From: Cucumis sativus
Lineage: Eukaryota; Streptophyta; Magnoliopsida; Cucurbitales; Cucurbitaceae
Direction of reading: 5' to 3'
NCBI RefSeq assembly: GCF_000004075.3
Contig: NC_026658.2
Location: forward strand, 806,001-870,000
Length of the DNA stretch: 64,000 nucleotides
The notes under the pieces were generated by a model. The model was given only the letters and a program-made list of their open reading frames with translations. It was not told where the DNA came from and did not search any database. Position numbers and translations under genes: made by a program. Below are positions 53,847 through 64,000 of this stretch, one piece after another; position 1 is the stretch's first letter; the number at the start of each line of letters is the position of its first letter.

Positions 53847-54436
53847 AATGCATTAATTTTTGGACGATAAATTAGAATAAAAAATAAATAAAAAGGTTAC
53901 CAAATGAGAATATCGAATAAAAGTTGTTGAAGTCTTTCACTAAAGAATGGTGCGTTCTAGCCCAAGTTGGGGTTGGAAGTAGTCTTCAGTACTAGAGTTG
54001 GTCGTCGAAGTATTCAACAAAGATGGTCATTGAAGTTAGTCACCAAAGATGATCATGAAATTTAAAAATCAATAATTGGAATTATGGAAAACATATTAGA
54101 CAGAGACTTGGTTATAACTCACGGAGCATGCAAAAGATAGGATGTCACGCATATCAGCCGACACTACCATCGAGCTAAGGAGGTGCAAGATAAAAAAACA
54201 AAAACAAAATAAATTAAACCATTCGAAAAAAAGAAAAGTTTTGGGAGAAAAATAAAAACTGATTCTGGAGCATCTTCGATCAGTTTTTGTGGGAAAAAAC
54301 TTTAATATTACTCAAAATGAGACTGCCTAGTAGTTAGATGGGAATTTTCGAACTTTTTAACACGGTTAATAAATTCTCTTTTTTTTTATATGTCATAGCA
54401 TTGATCATTTTTCGACCGTTTTGGGTGCTACCACAT

Positions 54437-54488
54437 ATAGTACACCACTAACGACCATTTTTTTGTAGGCTTATTAGTGGTGTACTAT
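54437..54488. repeat. Perfect 15-bp inverted repeat (hairpin), 22-nt loop
   Basis: TAGTACACCACTAA at 54438-54451 is exactly complementary to TTAGTGGTGTACTA at 54474-54487, with one further A:T pair outside. It lies in intergenic DNA, so it may be a MITE remnant or the tip of a small hairpin RNA. Confidence 0.8.
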
Positions 54489-57400
54489 TTAAAAGAAGTA
54501 TTAGTTATATTGAAAATTGTCGGAACAAACTAAGTTTTGTATTACAAATCGAATTAAAACTTTCAATCCAAACATAAATTCTAGATTATTACATTATAAT
54601 ATAAATCGCCGTAGTACAATCCACCAAACACTTCCTAAGTTATTATATTATTTGTCTAAAAAATTTAGGGTTGTTTTCAACTAAAACAAAATAAATTAAA
54701 ATAGGACAAAATATTATTAATAAACTGTGGTAGACTAGTATCATTAATCTTTATTAATATCTTTAAATAATAATAGATTATGAAATTTTGGTATATTTGT
54801 AAATATTTTAAGAAGTGTCTCGTTTAAAATAAAATTTATCTTCGATAATTTTTTAAATTCTTAAAAATTAATTAATACATAAAACAGTAAAAGTGAATTT
54901 TATGTCTAAAATGTAACTGTTGGCTTTTAATGAATTCATTACAAATATAAAAATTTAGAAATTAAATAGATACGATGTATAGGTATTAGAAACTAATTGA
55001 ACTTAATCATAATTGGAAGATTTTAGATTCAAATTGTGCACTCTAATTTGTATCTAGAAAAAATATTATAAACACAAGGTATATTTTAACGTAATAATGA
55101 TGATTAATAATTTGACATCTCTTCATAACACACTTAAACATATTCTTTCTTTCTTTCTTGCAGGAAGATTATTATTCTATAAAAAAAACATTCAAAGTAA
55201 TAATAACAAATTTTAAGATAGATTCAACATATAGTTGCTAAAATTTAACCCTAAGCTAAAATAGAATCTATACTTAGTTGTATTTATTATCATTCCATAT
55301 GTTCAAGATATTTTATTATTATCATTATCATTATTATTATTTATTCTTAAGAGAAAAAAAGGAGTCAAGAAAGGAATATTGTTAATATTTTTCACAATTT
55401 TTTCTTGAGTTTGAAGGAGGGATTTCAAACCACTATATGCATTACTTATCTCATGAGTTTTCTTTGTATGGGTAGTTTTCAATTTAGCTTTTATTAGTTT
55501 TTTTTCTTTTTTTCTGATAGGTTAAGCGTATACAAATTAAATCACATACCGTGTGGTTAATAACACTCTTCTATATCAATTAAGTTATGCTCGCTTTAAT
55601 AATTTTTAGCTTTTTTTAATTCAACAACGGTAGAAATTAAATGAGTTTGACCCTTTTGAATGGTATCATGCATTAGTAATTTTTCAATAAGAACCTTTAA
55701 ATTTTAATGATGCGATGCTTCACCTTTCCATGTTGTTTTATGTATAGTTTAGAAAAATCAAACACTGTCTAAACATCCTTGATCGATAGTTTTTACTTTA
55801 GTTTAGTTTGACCTTGTATCAATTTATTCATCCAACATTATAAATATAGCAAAATTTCATATTCTTTTAATGATAGAAACGGATAATCTTCTATGAACAG
55901 TTTCAATCTATCTACGGTTAGTATCTATCGTTGATCAAATCTAAAAGTTTACTAGTCGTGTGCTCACGTATGAACTTAACTAGTGTTATATAGATTTGAG
56001 TATTATCCTCCTTAAGAAAATACTTTTTGGAGATTTATTTTTGCATTCTTTAATTGTTCCTTCCTTACCAAACTCTTTTTTATTTTTTCCTCTTTCTTGT
56101 TTTGTTTTTCTTTTTTGATGAAAGAAGGTTAAGTGACTCAACAGGAGATCTAAGTTCGAAAAGATTTTTCATGAGAAAAATTAATTTCGGCAAAAGTGTT
56201 GATAAACACTCATGAATGTGTAGACATCGATTTTTGTTATATTTATTAATATAAGTTGATCATTTTGCTATATTTGGTTAGGCAAATAGTTTTTAAAAAA
56301 TGTTTTTGATAGTGATAATTTGGTTTTTAAAGGTGAAATAATCATGTAAAGCAATACAAAAAAAAATAAATTAAATCTCTATGCTAAAAGAAATTCTAAT
56401 AATAATATAAAAACAATATATATAAATTACAGACTAATTAATATTCTAACATTTATTTTTATAAAAATGACTTTTATTGTTTGCTTTCATTATTATTTAT
56501 TACTTGAGAAATAGAAACTTAAAATATACCTTGAGAAGATTACTTTCATACTTTTGGTGGAAGAATAGAGATTGGAAAGATAATCTTTTTTGATTGACTA
56601 CAAAAATATTATAATAGCTTGAGCAAATTAAACGTAATGATATCGCACTACGAAGAAAAACATAGATTTTTCGATGCATGGACCCACTAAAAAATAGTCT
56701 AAAATGTATCAAATGTGTTAGTAGTCAAATAATGCTATTGTTAATATACTTTGGATACGTCACGCTCTTGTAAAGTCTGAAAAATGTACTACAAAATCTA
56801 AATTAACATTGAGATTATGTTTGATCTTTTATTTTGAGTCTATTTGTTTGAACATACATTATCAATGCATTTATGTATTTATGTTCTTCTTATGATAAGA
56901 TAACAAAACTGTTTCTCACTCTCTCATAAGCATAGCTATGGTTTCGTTAGTGAACTATGTACATTTTTTCTATCTTTAATTTTATCTTTTTTTTCTCATA
57001 ACAAGCATGAAACTAAATCAAAACAAATTAAAATTTAGGTAGAATTTCTTGAGGCTTTGTTTTGATTTGGGCCCTAGTCTCTTAGTTTAATCATGAAACT
57101 TGGCTAATTAATTCAAAATGTATAATCAATGCTTGATGTTTCTTTGTCCTATTATATTGACAAAAAGGAAAGGAATGCTTTAATTTTCAAAAGTAAAATA
57201 AACCATTTCCATAAACTTATTCCCACTTAACCTCTCAATTAAAGAAATTAATACAAAAGAGAAGAACTTAATTATTTGTCCAATCTATTATTCCACATGG
57301 AAAAGAGAATTACAATAATTACTGTGACAATTGAATCCACAAACCTCTTCCTTCCAAACTTGTAATAATAATAATAATAAATAAATAAATAAGTAATTCA

Positions 57401-58200
57401 CAAATTAAATGTCCAACATAAAAAATTTAATTCTCAAACATAACATACAATTATAAAACTGTTCATAGGGTATGGCAAAGGAAAAATGAAATTAAAATAA
57501 AAGTCTCCAACTACTTCCCTGCTTAATTTTGAAAATGTATTGAAAAAGGTGTAGATATAGAAAACTACTTGAATCATGGTTAGGACTCATACTTGTCAAC
57601 TTAATTGTAATTGGAAGTTTAAATCTTTTTGTTTAAGATTATATTATAATGACAAGTTATAAAAATATCAACCAAACTTTCTCATTTGTTTCATAACTAC
57701 TGCATTATCTTCTTTCTAAAATTGCAAGTGTGTTGATATCTCATCAAATCTTTAAAATTATCACGTGATTTTTTTTTATGTGTTAATCTAGAACATGTTA
57801 GGATTCGAGTCTTATTTTCTTAGGTCCAATTGAATGTATGTTAAAAAAAAACTAAGAGAGTAAGATCCTATTAATTAAAACAATTAGTTTTTAAAAATAA
57901 TTTAAGCTTTTTAAAGATACAATACGATTTAAATGGTTGAACCAATCTCGTAAATTGGTAGAGTTTCAACCCAAATCATGCTCTAATACATCTCTAGCTC
58001 TAAAGAGGGAAGGGTTTGATTTTGTGAGGAGAAGATCCAAAAGTTTGATTCCAAACGTAAAACCCATTGTTAAAGCAAAACTCCACTAATTTCAAATCAA
58101 CGTGCCACAACCACCCCATGGTTGAAACTAACTAAAACTTTTGAATTTATAGGTAAAAGTTAACCATTTAAAACAATAATTTGTAATTTAGTAAAAACTA

Positions 58201-59395
58201 AAGCTAAATTGCCTTTTATATATATACATATATATGCAATTATTTCATTATAGAGTGGACATTTGGCATCCGAAGAAGGGGGGAAAAGTCCCTCCATTTC
58301 TTTTCACTCGTAACTCTTCTCTTCTTCTTCTTCTTCTTCATCATCTTCTTCTTCACTGAAGCTCAAGATAACACAATCTACAAACAAAAATCAGCACAGA
58401 AGAAAAGGTATTTTAACTTTCTTTTTCTAACCCACTTCTCTCCTTCTACTTCCCTTTTCTTACTTTAAATTTCTAATCCAGTTTCTGCTCTCTAAAATTT
58501 GTGCTCTGCTATTACTTCTCCGATTTTCCTTACTTTTCTCTTTAAAACCCATAGTCAAAGAAGATCCATTTAAAAGGATCTTGGTAATCGCCAGGATTCA
58601 ACGGATCTTCACGGTGGTTAGTGACGGAGGTGGGGGTCTATGAGGAGATCGGATCTCCGAGCTCCGGTGGCTGTGGAGGGCGGAGATCCACCGTGGGATG
58701 TGGGGGCCGCTTAGCCAATTATTATGCGTTGGATATTTTGAGTGTTATCATTATACTAATACTTTACTTTTGTAGTTGTGATTGAGGGGCCACTTGCTGT
58801 TATCGCCTTCGCCACTTGGAATCTTTTCATTTTCTTTTTTCCTTCTCACAATCCCTTCTTTTTTCATAACAAATATTTTCTTTTGAATCATACCCTTTTT
58901 TTAAGGCAATTTTTGAATCTTTCTCTGTATTTTTACCATTTTCTTACTTTTCTTACCTTTTTTTTCTTCTTTTTTTTTTTGGTAAAGTAACTTATTTTAT
59001 CATAAAACAAATCTTTACATCACATTTATTATATATATATATATAATTGTTTCAAAATTTTAATAATTAAAAATTTGAAAAGAAAATCTATTTTTTAAAT
59101 AAAAAGTAGATTATCATATCAATTTCAATCAACAACCAAGTTGACATGAACAAAATTGTTATGTTTAAAGGTGAAGTATCAAAAGTGTAATTTTTCAATA
59201 ATTTGTTAATCTTATTAACTGTTTTCCTTTCCATTCATATGCAACGTCCAAAATCCTTCTCAAATATAATTATTGTCATTTGTAGGAGCATGTTCGTGTT
59301 TATTTTTAACATGTGAGGTATATAAATTTTTAAATCTTCAACTTTAATATGAATAGATAAAAAGTACGTTAAAACAGTTTTTTTTTTTTTTTCAG
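58201..59395 (+). promoter_or_regulatory. PLD alpha core promoter, leader exon and 5' UTR intron
   Basis: A TATA-like TTTTATATATATACATATAT lies near 58214-58233. The leader exon contains a CTT/TCT-rich stretch (about 58318-58355) and ends at 58407 (GAAAAG/GTATTT). The matching acceptor TTTTTTTTCAG ends at 59395, twelve bases before the start codon, defining a 988-nt intron (58408-59395). Plant PLD alpha genes commonly carry such a leader intron. A GC-rich island at about 58587-58717 within the intron stands out from its AT-rich surroundings. A 70-codon frame at 58778-58990 is intronic low complexity. Confidence 0.65.
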
Positions 59396-59407
59396 GATAA
59401 TTGAAAA

Positions 59408-62400
59408 ATGGCACATATTCTAATTCATGGCACCCTTCATGTCACCATTTATGAAGTCGATAAGCTTCATTCTGGTGGTCGCAATTTCTTGAAGCAGGTA
59501 GATTAAAGGAAATGTACTTTTTTTTTTTTTTGTGTTAAAGTTGGATTCTTAATTTCAAATTTTATAATTCTAAATTTTGAAGTTTTGAATTTGATTTGAA
59601 TTTAGTGGTTAAAGTATATTTTAAATAATTTTTAAGTAAAAGAGTATAAATAAAAATAAATTTTTTATACATTATTTTCTTTTAAGTATAAGTTTTGTTT
59701 CAATATCATCTCTATGTTTGGAAGGTTTAACTTTCAATATCATCTCTATGTATGAATATAAATTTTGGTGTGTTTAGTTGGTTGAAAACGTAGAGGAAGC
59801 AGTTGGGTTTGGGAGAGGAATAACGAGGCTATATGCAACCATTGATCTTGAGAAAGCCAGAGTTGGAAGAACAAGAAGGCTTGAAAGAGAACATTCTAAT
59901 CCAAAATGGTACGAAACTTTCCATATCTACTGTGCTCATATGGCTTCCAACATCATCTTCACTGTCAAAGACGACAACCCAATTGGCGCAACCTTAATCG
60001 GCAGAGCCTACTTACCCGTTCGAGAGATCATCCGTGGTGATGAAGTTGACAAATGGGTTCCAATCTTAGATGAAAGCAAGAAACCCATTCGTGGGGCACC
60101 CAAAATTCACGTCAAGTTACAGTTCTTTGATGTCACTAAGGATCAAAACTGGGGTCATGGCATCAAAAGCCCCAAGTTTCCTGGTGTTCCCTACACTTAC
60201 TTCTCTCAAAGACGTGGTTGTAAGGTGACTCTGTATCAAGATGCTCACGTTCCTGATAACTTTATACCTAAAATCCCTCTTGCTGGGGGGAAGTTTTATG
60301 AGCCTCATAGATGTTGGGAAGATGTTTTTGATGCGATTATGAATGCTAAACATTTGATTTATATTTCTGGATGGTCTGTTTATACTGAGATTTCTTTGGT
60401 GAGAGATAAAAGAAGGCCAAAACCTGGTGGAGATGTGATGCTTGGTGAATTGCTTAAGAAAAAAGCTGGGGAAGGTGTTACGGTTCTTTTGCTTATTTGG
60501 AATGATACGACTTCTGTTCCTATATTGAAGGAGGAGGGGTTAATGGCAACTCATGATGAAGATACTGCTAAGTTCTTTGCTAATACTGATGTTCATTGTG
60601 TTTTGTGTCCTCGTAATCCTGATGATGGGGCTAATGTTATTCAAGATATTGCTGTTGGGACAATGTTCACTCATCATCAGAAGATTGTTGTGGTGGATAG
60701 TGCTTTGCCTAATGGGGATCCAAGTAAAAGGAGAATTGTTAGTTTTGTTGGTGGGCTTGATCTTTGTGATGGTAGGTATGATACCCCATTTCATTCCCTT
60801 TTTAGGACTTTGGATTCTGCTCATCATGACGATTTCCATCAGCCGAATTTTGCGGGCACTTCCATTAACAAAGGTGGCCCTAGAGAGCCGTGGCACGATA
60901 TCCATTCCCGCCTCGAAGGACCTGTTGCGTGGGATGTTTTGCACAATTTTGAACAGAGATGGAGGAAGCAAGGTGGGAAGGATTTGCTTTTGAAATTGAG
61001 GGATTTAGATCAGATCTTCATCACTCCATCACCTGTCACCTTCCCGGACGACTTTGATAGTTGGAATGTTCAAGTTTTCAGGTCTATCGATGGTGGGGCA
61101 GCTTTTGGTTTCCCCGACAAGCCTGAAGATGCAGCAAAAGCTGGATTGGTAAGTGGAAAGGACAACACCATTGATCGAAGTATTCAAGATGCTTACATTA
61201 ATGCTATTAGAAGAGCAAAGAATTTCATATACATTGAGAATCAGTATTTCCTTGGAAGCTCATTTGAATGGAGAGGTGATGATATAAAGCCTGAGATAAT
61301 TAACGCCCTGCATCTAATCCCAAAGGAACTTTCTCTTAAGATTATAAGTAAGATTGAAGCAAGAGAAAGGTTCACAGTGTACATTGTTGTTCCAATGTGG
61401 CCTGAAGGATTTCCTGAAGGGGGAACAGTTCAGGCAATATTAGATTGGCAAAGGAGGACGATGGAAATGATGTATAAAGATATAGTTCTAGCTCTCAGAG
61501 CTAATGGGATTGAAGAAGATCCTAGAAACTATCTGACGTTCTTTTGTGTTGGGAATCGTGAAGTTAAAAAGCCTGGAGAATATGAACCATCAGAATCACC
61601 TGAAGAAAATTCTGATTACCTTAGAGCCCAGCAATCTAGGCGCTTCATGATTTATATTCATTCCAAGATGATGATTGGTAAGTCATGACTTTCTGTTTAA
61701 GTTCTTTTTAGTAGGCTTAAATATTACTCTGGTTTATGTGCCTCATTCACTTCATTCATTTTGATCTATACTTTAGAAATATCCATGTTAGCTATTATAA
61801 TTTGTTGACTATTTTATCTGTGTAGGAAAGAGTAACGCGGTAACAAAAAGAAAAAAAAGAGGATGAGTAGAAAATAGTAAACATGATAACACATACGAAT
61901 TTGAAAATAGTAAATATTATAATATTGTAGTTAATTCTAGATTAGAATTGTTGGAAATACCAACTATTATAATTTGAGCACAAAACATGAAGCTATACTC
62001 TTTGAAGTTGGGGGCTTAAACTCCCAAGATTAAAATGTTCGTTTTGATCTCTATATTCGACACTTTCAGTCCTTCACTTTTTTTTTTATCTCACCCAATA
62101 ATATCTACTAGATTTCTTGAAAATTTGCAAATAGAAATCAAAACAGTCACCTTATGAGAAGCACATGACTCAAATAAGACGTTTTGTAAGTAGGACTAAT
62201 ATAATGAATCAAAGTTGAAAATGTAAATACTAAAGCTTAAAGTAGAGTGATATTTGTTTTGACAAAGCTAAGGATTGGTTTGCAATTTTTGAAACAGTTG
62301 ATGATGAATACATAATAGTGGGATCAGCCAACATCAACCAAAGATCAATGGATGGTGCAAGGGACTCAGAGATAGCAATGGGAGGTTACCAACCATATCA

Positions 62401-62731
62401 TTTGTCAACTAGAGAGCCAGCAAGAGGCCAAATCCATGGCTTCCGTTTGGCATTGTGGTATGAACATTTAGGATTGCTTCATCAATCCTTCCTCTTCCCA
62501 GAAAGTATTGAGTGTGTTAAAAGTGTAAACCAACTTGCTGAAAAATATTGGGATCTATACTCAAGTGAGACCTTTGATCATGACCTTCCTGGCCACTTGC
62601 TTCGCTACCCCATCGCGGTCTCCGCTGACGGTCAAGTTACCGAGCTTCCTGGGTTCCAGTTCTTCCCTGATACTAAGGCGCGAGTTCTAGGTAACAAATC
62701 TAATTATATCCCTCCAATCCTCACTACTTGA
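59408..62731 (+). CDS. Phospholipase D alpha
   Basis: Three coding exons (59408-59497, 59778-61677, 62298-62731) give 807 aa, matching plant PLD alpha (about 808-810 aa). It hydrolyses phosphatidylcholine and related lipids to phosphatidic acid, a signal in ABA, wounding and drought responses. An N-terminal C2 domain (about residues 1-150, '[20 protein letters not shown]' onward) gives Ca2+-dependent membrane binding. The first HKD motif is His330-x-Lys332-x4-Asp337 in '[12 protein letters not shown]'. The second is His658-x-Lys660-x4-Asp665 in 'IHSKMMIVDDE', split by intron 3. '[14 protein letters not shown]' and the C-terminal '[13 protein letters not shown]' are also typical. All introns are GT-AG and keep frame. 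Orthology to PLD alpha 1 versus alpha 2 cannot be settled here. Confidence 0.97.
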
Positions 62732-64000
62732 AGGGAAACCTACCCCCTTTTTACTAACTGGTCTAAAGATGAAAATTATGCTGCCCTTTCTGCTTTGTGA
62801 TGGGAAGGCAAGAAGTCTTCATGTGTTTTATGATATGGTTTCATGTTATGAATGTGACTGAAGTTGCTTATAATAAAATGTTGGGTTATTTGTTTGTATC
62901 ATTTTGAAATAACTTATACTCTTGAGTGATTCATTATTGTAGACATCAGAAAAAGATGTAGTTGAACTGAAATGATAATATAATTAAATAGTCATAAAAA
63001 TAAAGGAAAACAGAACTAAGTTATTAATCAATTTTCCTTACCATAAACATTTTTCTAAGCATCACATTCGACTTTTCAATGGACAAATTCATACTTAATC
63101 GAAAGGAAAAAGAAGAGGAGGAAAATGGGAGGACTCTTCATAGTTATGGAAAAAGAAAATGAAGATTAAAGCGATATATGTCCCGTAAAATTTATATCAT
63201 TTCAAGAAAACCCCTAAGTTTCGGGTTTTAAAAATAATTGCATCTGAACAAGAAAATGGTAAAAAGAAAAAAATATTGAATCAAAAGGTGTAAAAGCATA
63301 ATGAACTTGTGTATTACAAACCAAACTCAAAAGGATACGTGAAAAACGAATTTTAAATAGTTAGAAACAGAATAGTAATTAATAATTAGGGAAGAGATAA
63401 ATAAAGACAAGAGAGCACTTGATATAATTGGATACTCCACGTGGCTGAAGAGGTATGGTAGAAAGTCGGTAAAGGAACACCTGGCAGAGTGGTGAAGACG
63501 ACACGTCGGAAAGAAGTGGAAAATTGTGATACTTCGTATTGTGAAAACGTTCCATTACAGTGATGACGTGTTGTCCCATTCTAGTTTGCCGACGGTAGTT
63601 GCCAACTCCAACTGTCAATCGGACATCTCTTCCACTCTCTCTATTTTGACTTTATTTACATTCATTATCTTACATTTTCAATTTCATCCCTCGTCTCTTT
63701 TAATTTCCATTTTACTCCCTTTCAAATTATCATAAAGTTCTGTTTTCTAATACTTTCTTGAATTATAATTTGTTTTTGACTTCTTTTCTTTAGAAAAATA
63801 TAAAATAAGGACAATTCATTTGCTCACAACTAAGTGGTGTTTCGGATTAATAGAATAATTCTTCTATTGTCGTATTGTCATAATCTATACGTTAAGTAGG
63901 GTACTATTTGTTACAAGATTTGTTATTTTCTACCCATCGAATCGTTCGCACTTTCTTACAACGTTGTTACGATAAATTGTATTACCTCTAATCAAGTCAT
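62732..64000. other. 3' flank of PLD alpha and possible promoter of a gene beyond the window
   Basis: The first ~150 bases are the PLD alpha 3' UTR (AATAAAATG near 62872). Between 63437 and 63570 lie three ACGT-core motifs: CCACGTGG (63437-63444), GACACGTC (near 63499) and TGACGTG (near 63564). They resemble G-box/ABRE elements and suggest a regulated promoter. No coding gene was recognised. Confidence 0.45.

Larger units (their letters stand above)
51901..58200. other. Long AT-rich intergenic region
   Basis: About 6.3 kb without a convincing gene. It contains a GC-richer patch at 53090-53220 with a weak 84-codon frame on the minus strand, a MITE-like element at 53638-53846, degenerate 'GTCGAAGTATTCAACAAAGATG' type repeats at about 53985-54055, an inverted repeat at 54437-54488, and fragments of the dispersed 'GTATATTTGTAAATATTTT' repeat (54780-54820, 55845-55960). 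The 56500-56712 frame has no domain. Confidence 0.6.

Noticed and set aside
60540-60993. Long frames on both strands within PLD alpha
   Set aside because: Shadows of the HKD1 region; the PLD frame is full length and conserved.
1-64000. CRISPR arrays, bacterial operons or a plant biosynthetic gene cluster
   Set aside because: No regularly spaced repeats with unique spacers; the genes are eukaryotic and functionally unrelated, with conserved synteny a simpler explanation for their proximity.

Overview
This is plant nuclear DNA: long AT-rich intergenic tracts, GT-AG spliced genes with short introns, (AT)n microsatellites, MITE-like repeats and plant-specific gene families. A dispersed repeat containing 'TTTGCTATATTTGTAAATATTTT', and MITEs with ends like 'GTTTGGTAACC...GGTTACCAAAC', suggest a cucurbit. 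That assignment is inference from memory of repeat styles, not a database match.

Layout, left to right: an Asp/Glu-racemase-family gene (minus, 23-1124); an F-box/kelch-type gene (plus, 4033-5151); a possible small secreted-peptide gene (plus, 7427-7669, weak); a MAPK-substrate (MASS) gene (plus, 13326-13688); chloroplast/mitochondrial peptide deformylase PDF1A (minus, 19182-21477); three P-class PPR genes (minus 24495-25694, plus 27419-29923, minus 31875-33464); the signal peptidase catalytic subunit SEC11 (minus, 34723-37854); a DCC-family thiol-disulfide oxidoreductase-like gene (plus, 38958-40580); a GH28 polygalacturonase with an N-terminal membrane anchor (minus, 41266-43922); an ATS3-like PLAT-domain secreted protein (minus, 46961-48883); a SHINE-clade AP2/ERF regulator (minus, 50914-51833); and phospholipase D alpha (plus, 59408-62731, with a leader intron from 58408). 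I rebuilt the exon structures by hand. Every multi-exon model keeps reading frame through all junctions and gives a protein of normal length for its family.

The genes do not form one pathway. Several act in organelle gene expression (three PPRs, PDF1A), one in ER protein processing (SEC11), and several at the cell surface, wall or membrane (polygalacturonase, ATS3-like, SHINE cuticle regulator, PLD alpha). What links them is ancestry. As I recall Arabidopsis loci, the gene content matches three Arabidopsis neighbourhoods: At1g15360-15410 (SHN1, PDF1A, MASS, racemase), At1g80150-80180 (PPR, polygalacturonase, MASS1) and At1g52570-52640 (PLD alpha 2, DCC, SEC11, two PPRs). The window looks like a less fractionated version of segments that whole-genome duplication split up in Arabidopsis.

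The most unusual observations are: a ~200 bp leader sequence shared by two non-orthologous PPR genes, which in one of them turns an old start codon into a 33-codon uORF whose stop overlaps the main ATG (TAATG); an apparent GC-AG intron in the DCC gene; an extra intron in the SHINE gene; a missing second catalytic cysteine in the racemase-like protein; and the tentative two-exon secreted peptide near 7.4 kb. I saw no wholly new multi-gene system. The largest gene-poor stretches (7.7-13.2, 13.7-19.1, 43.9-46.9 and 51.9-58.2 kb) hold mainly repeats and low-complexity AT-rich DNA.
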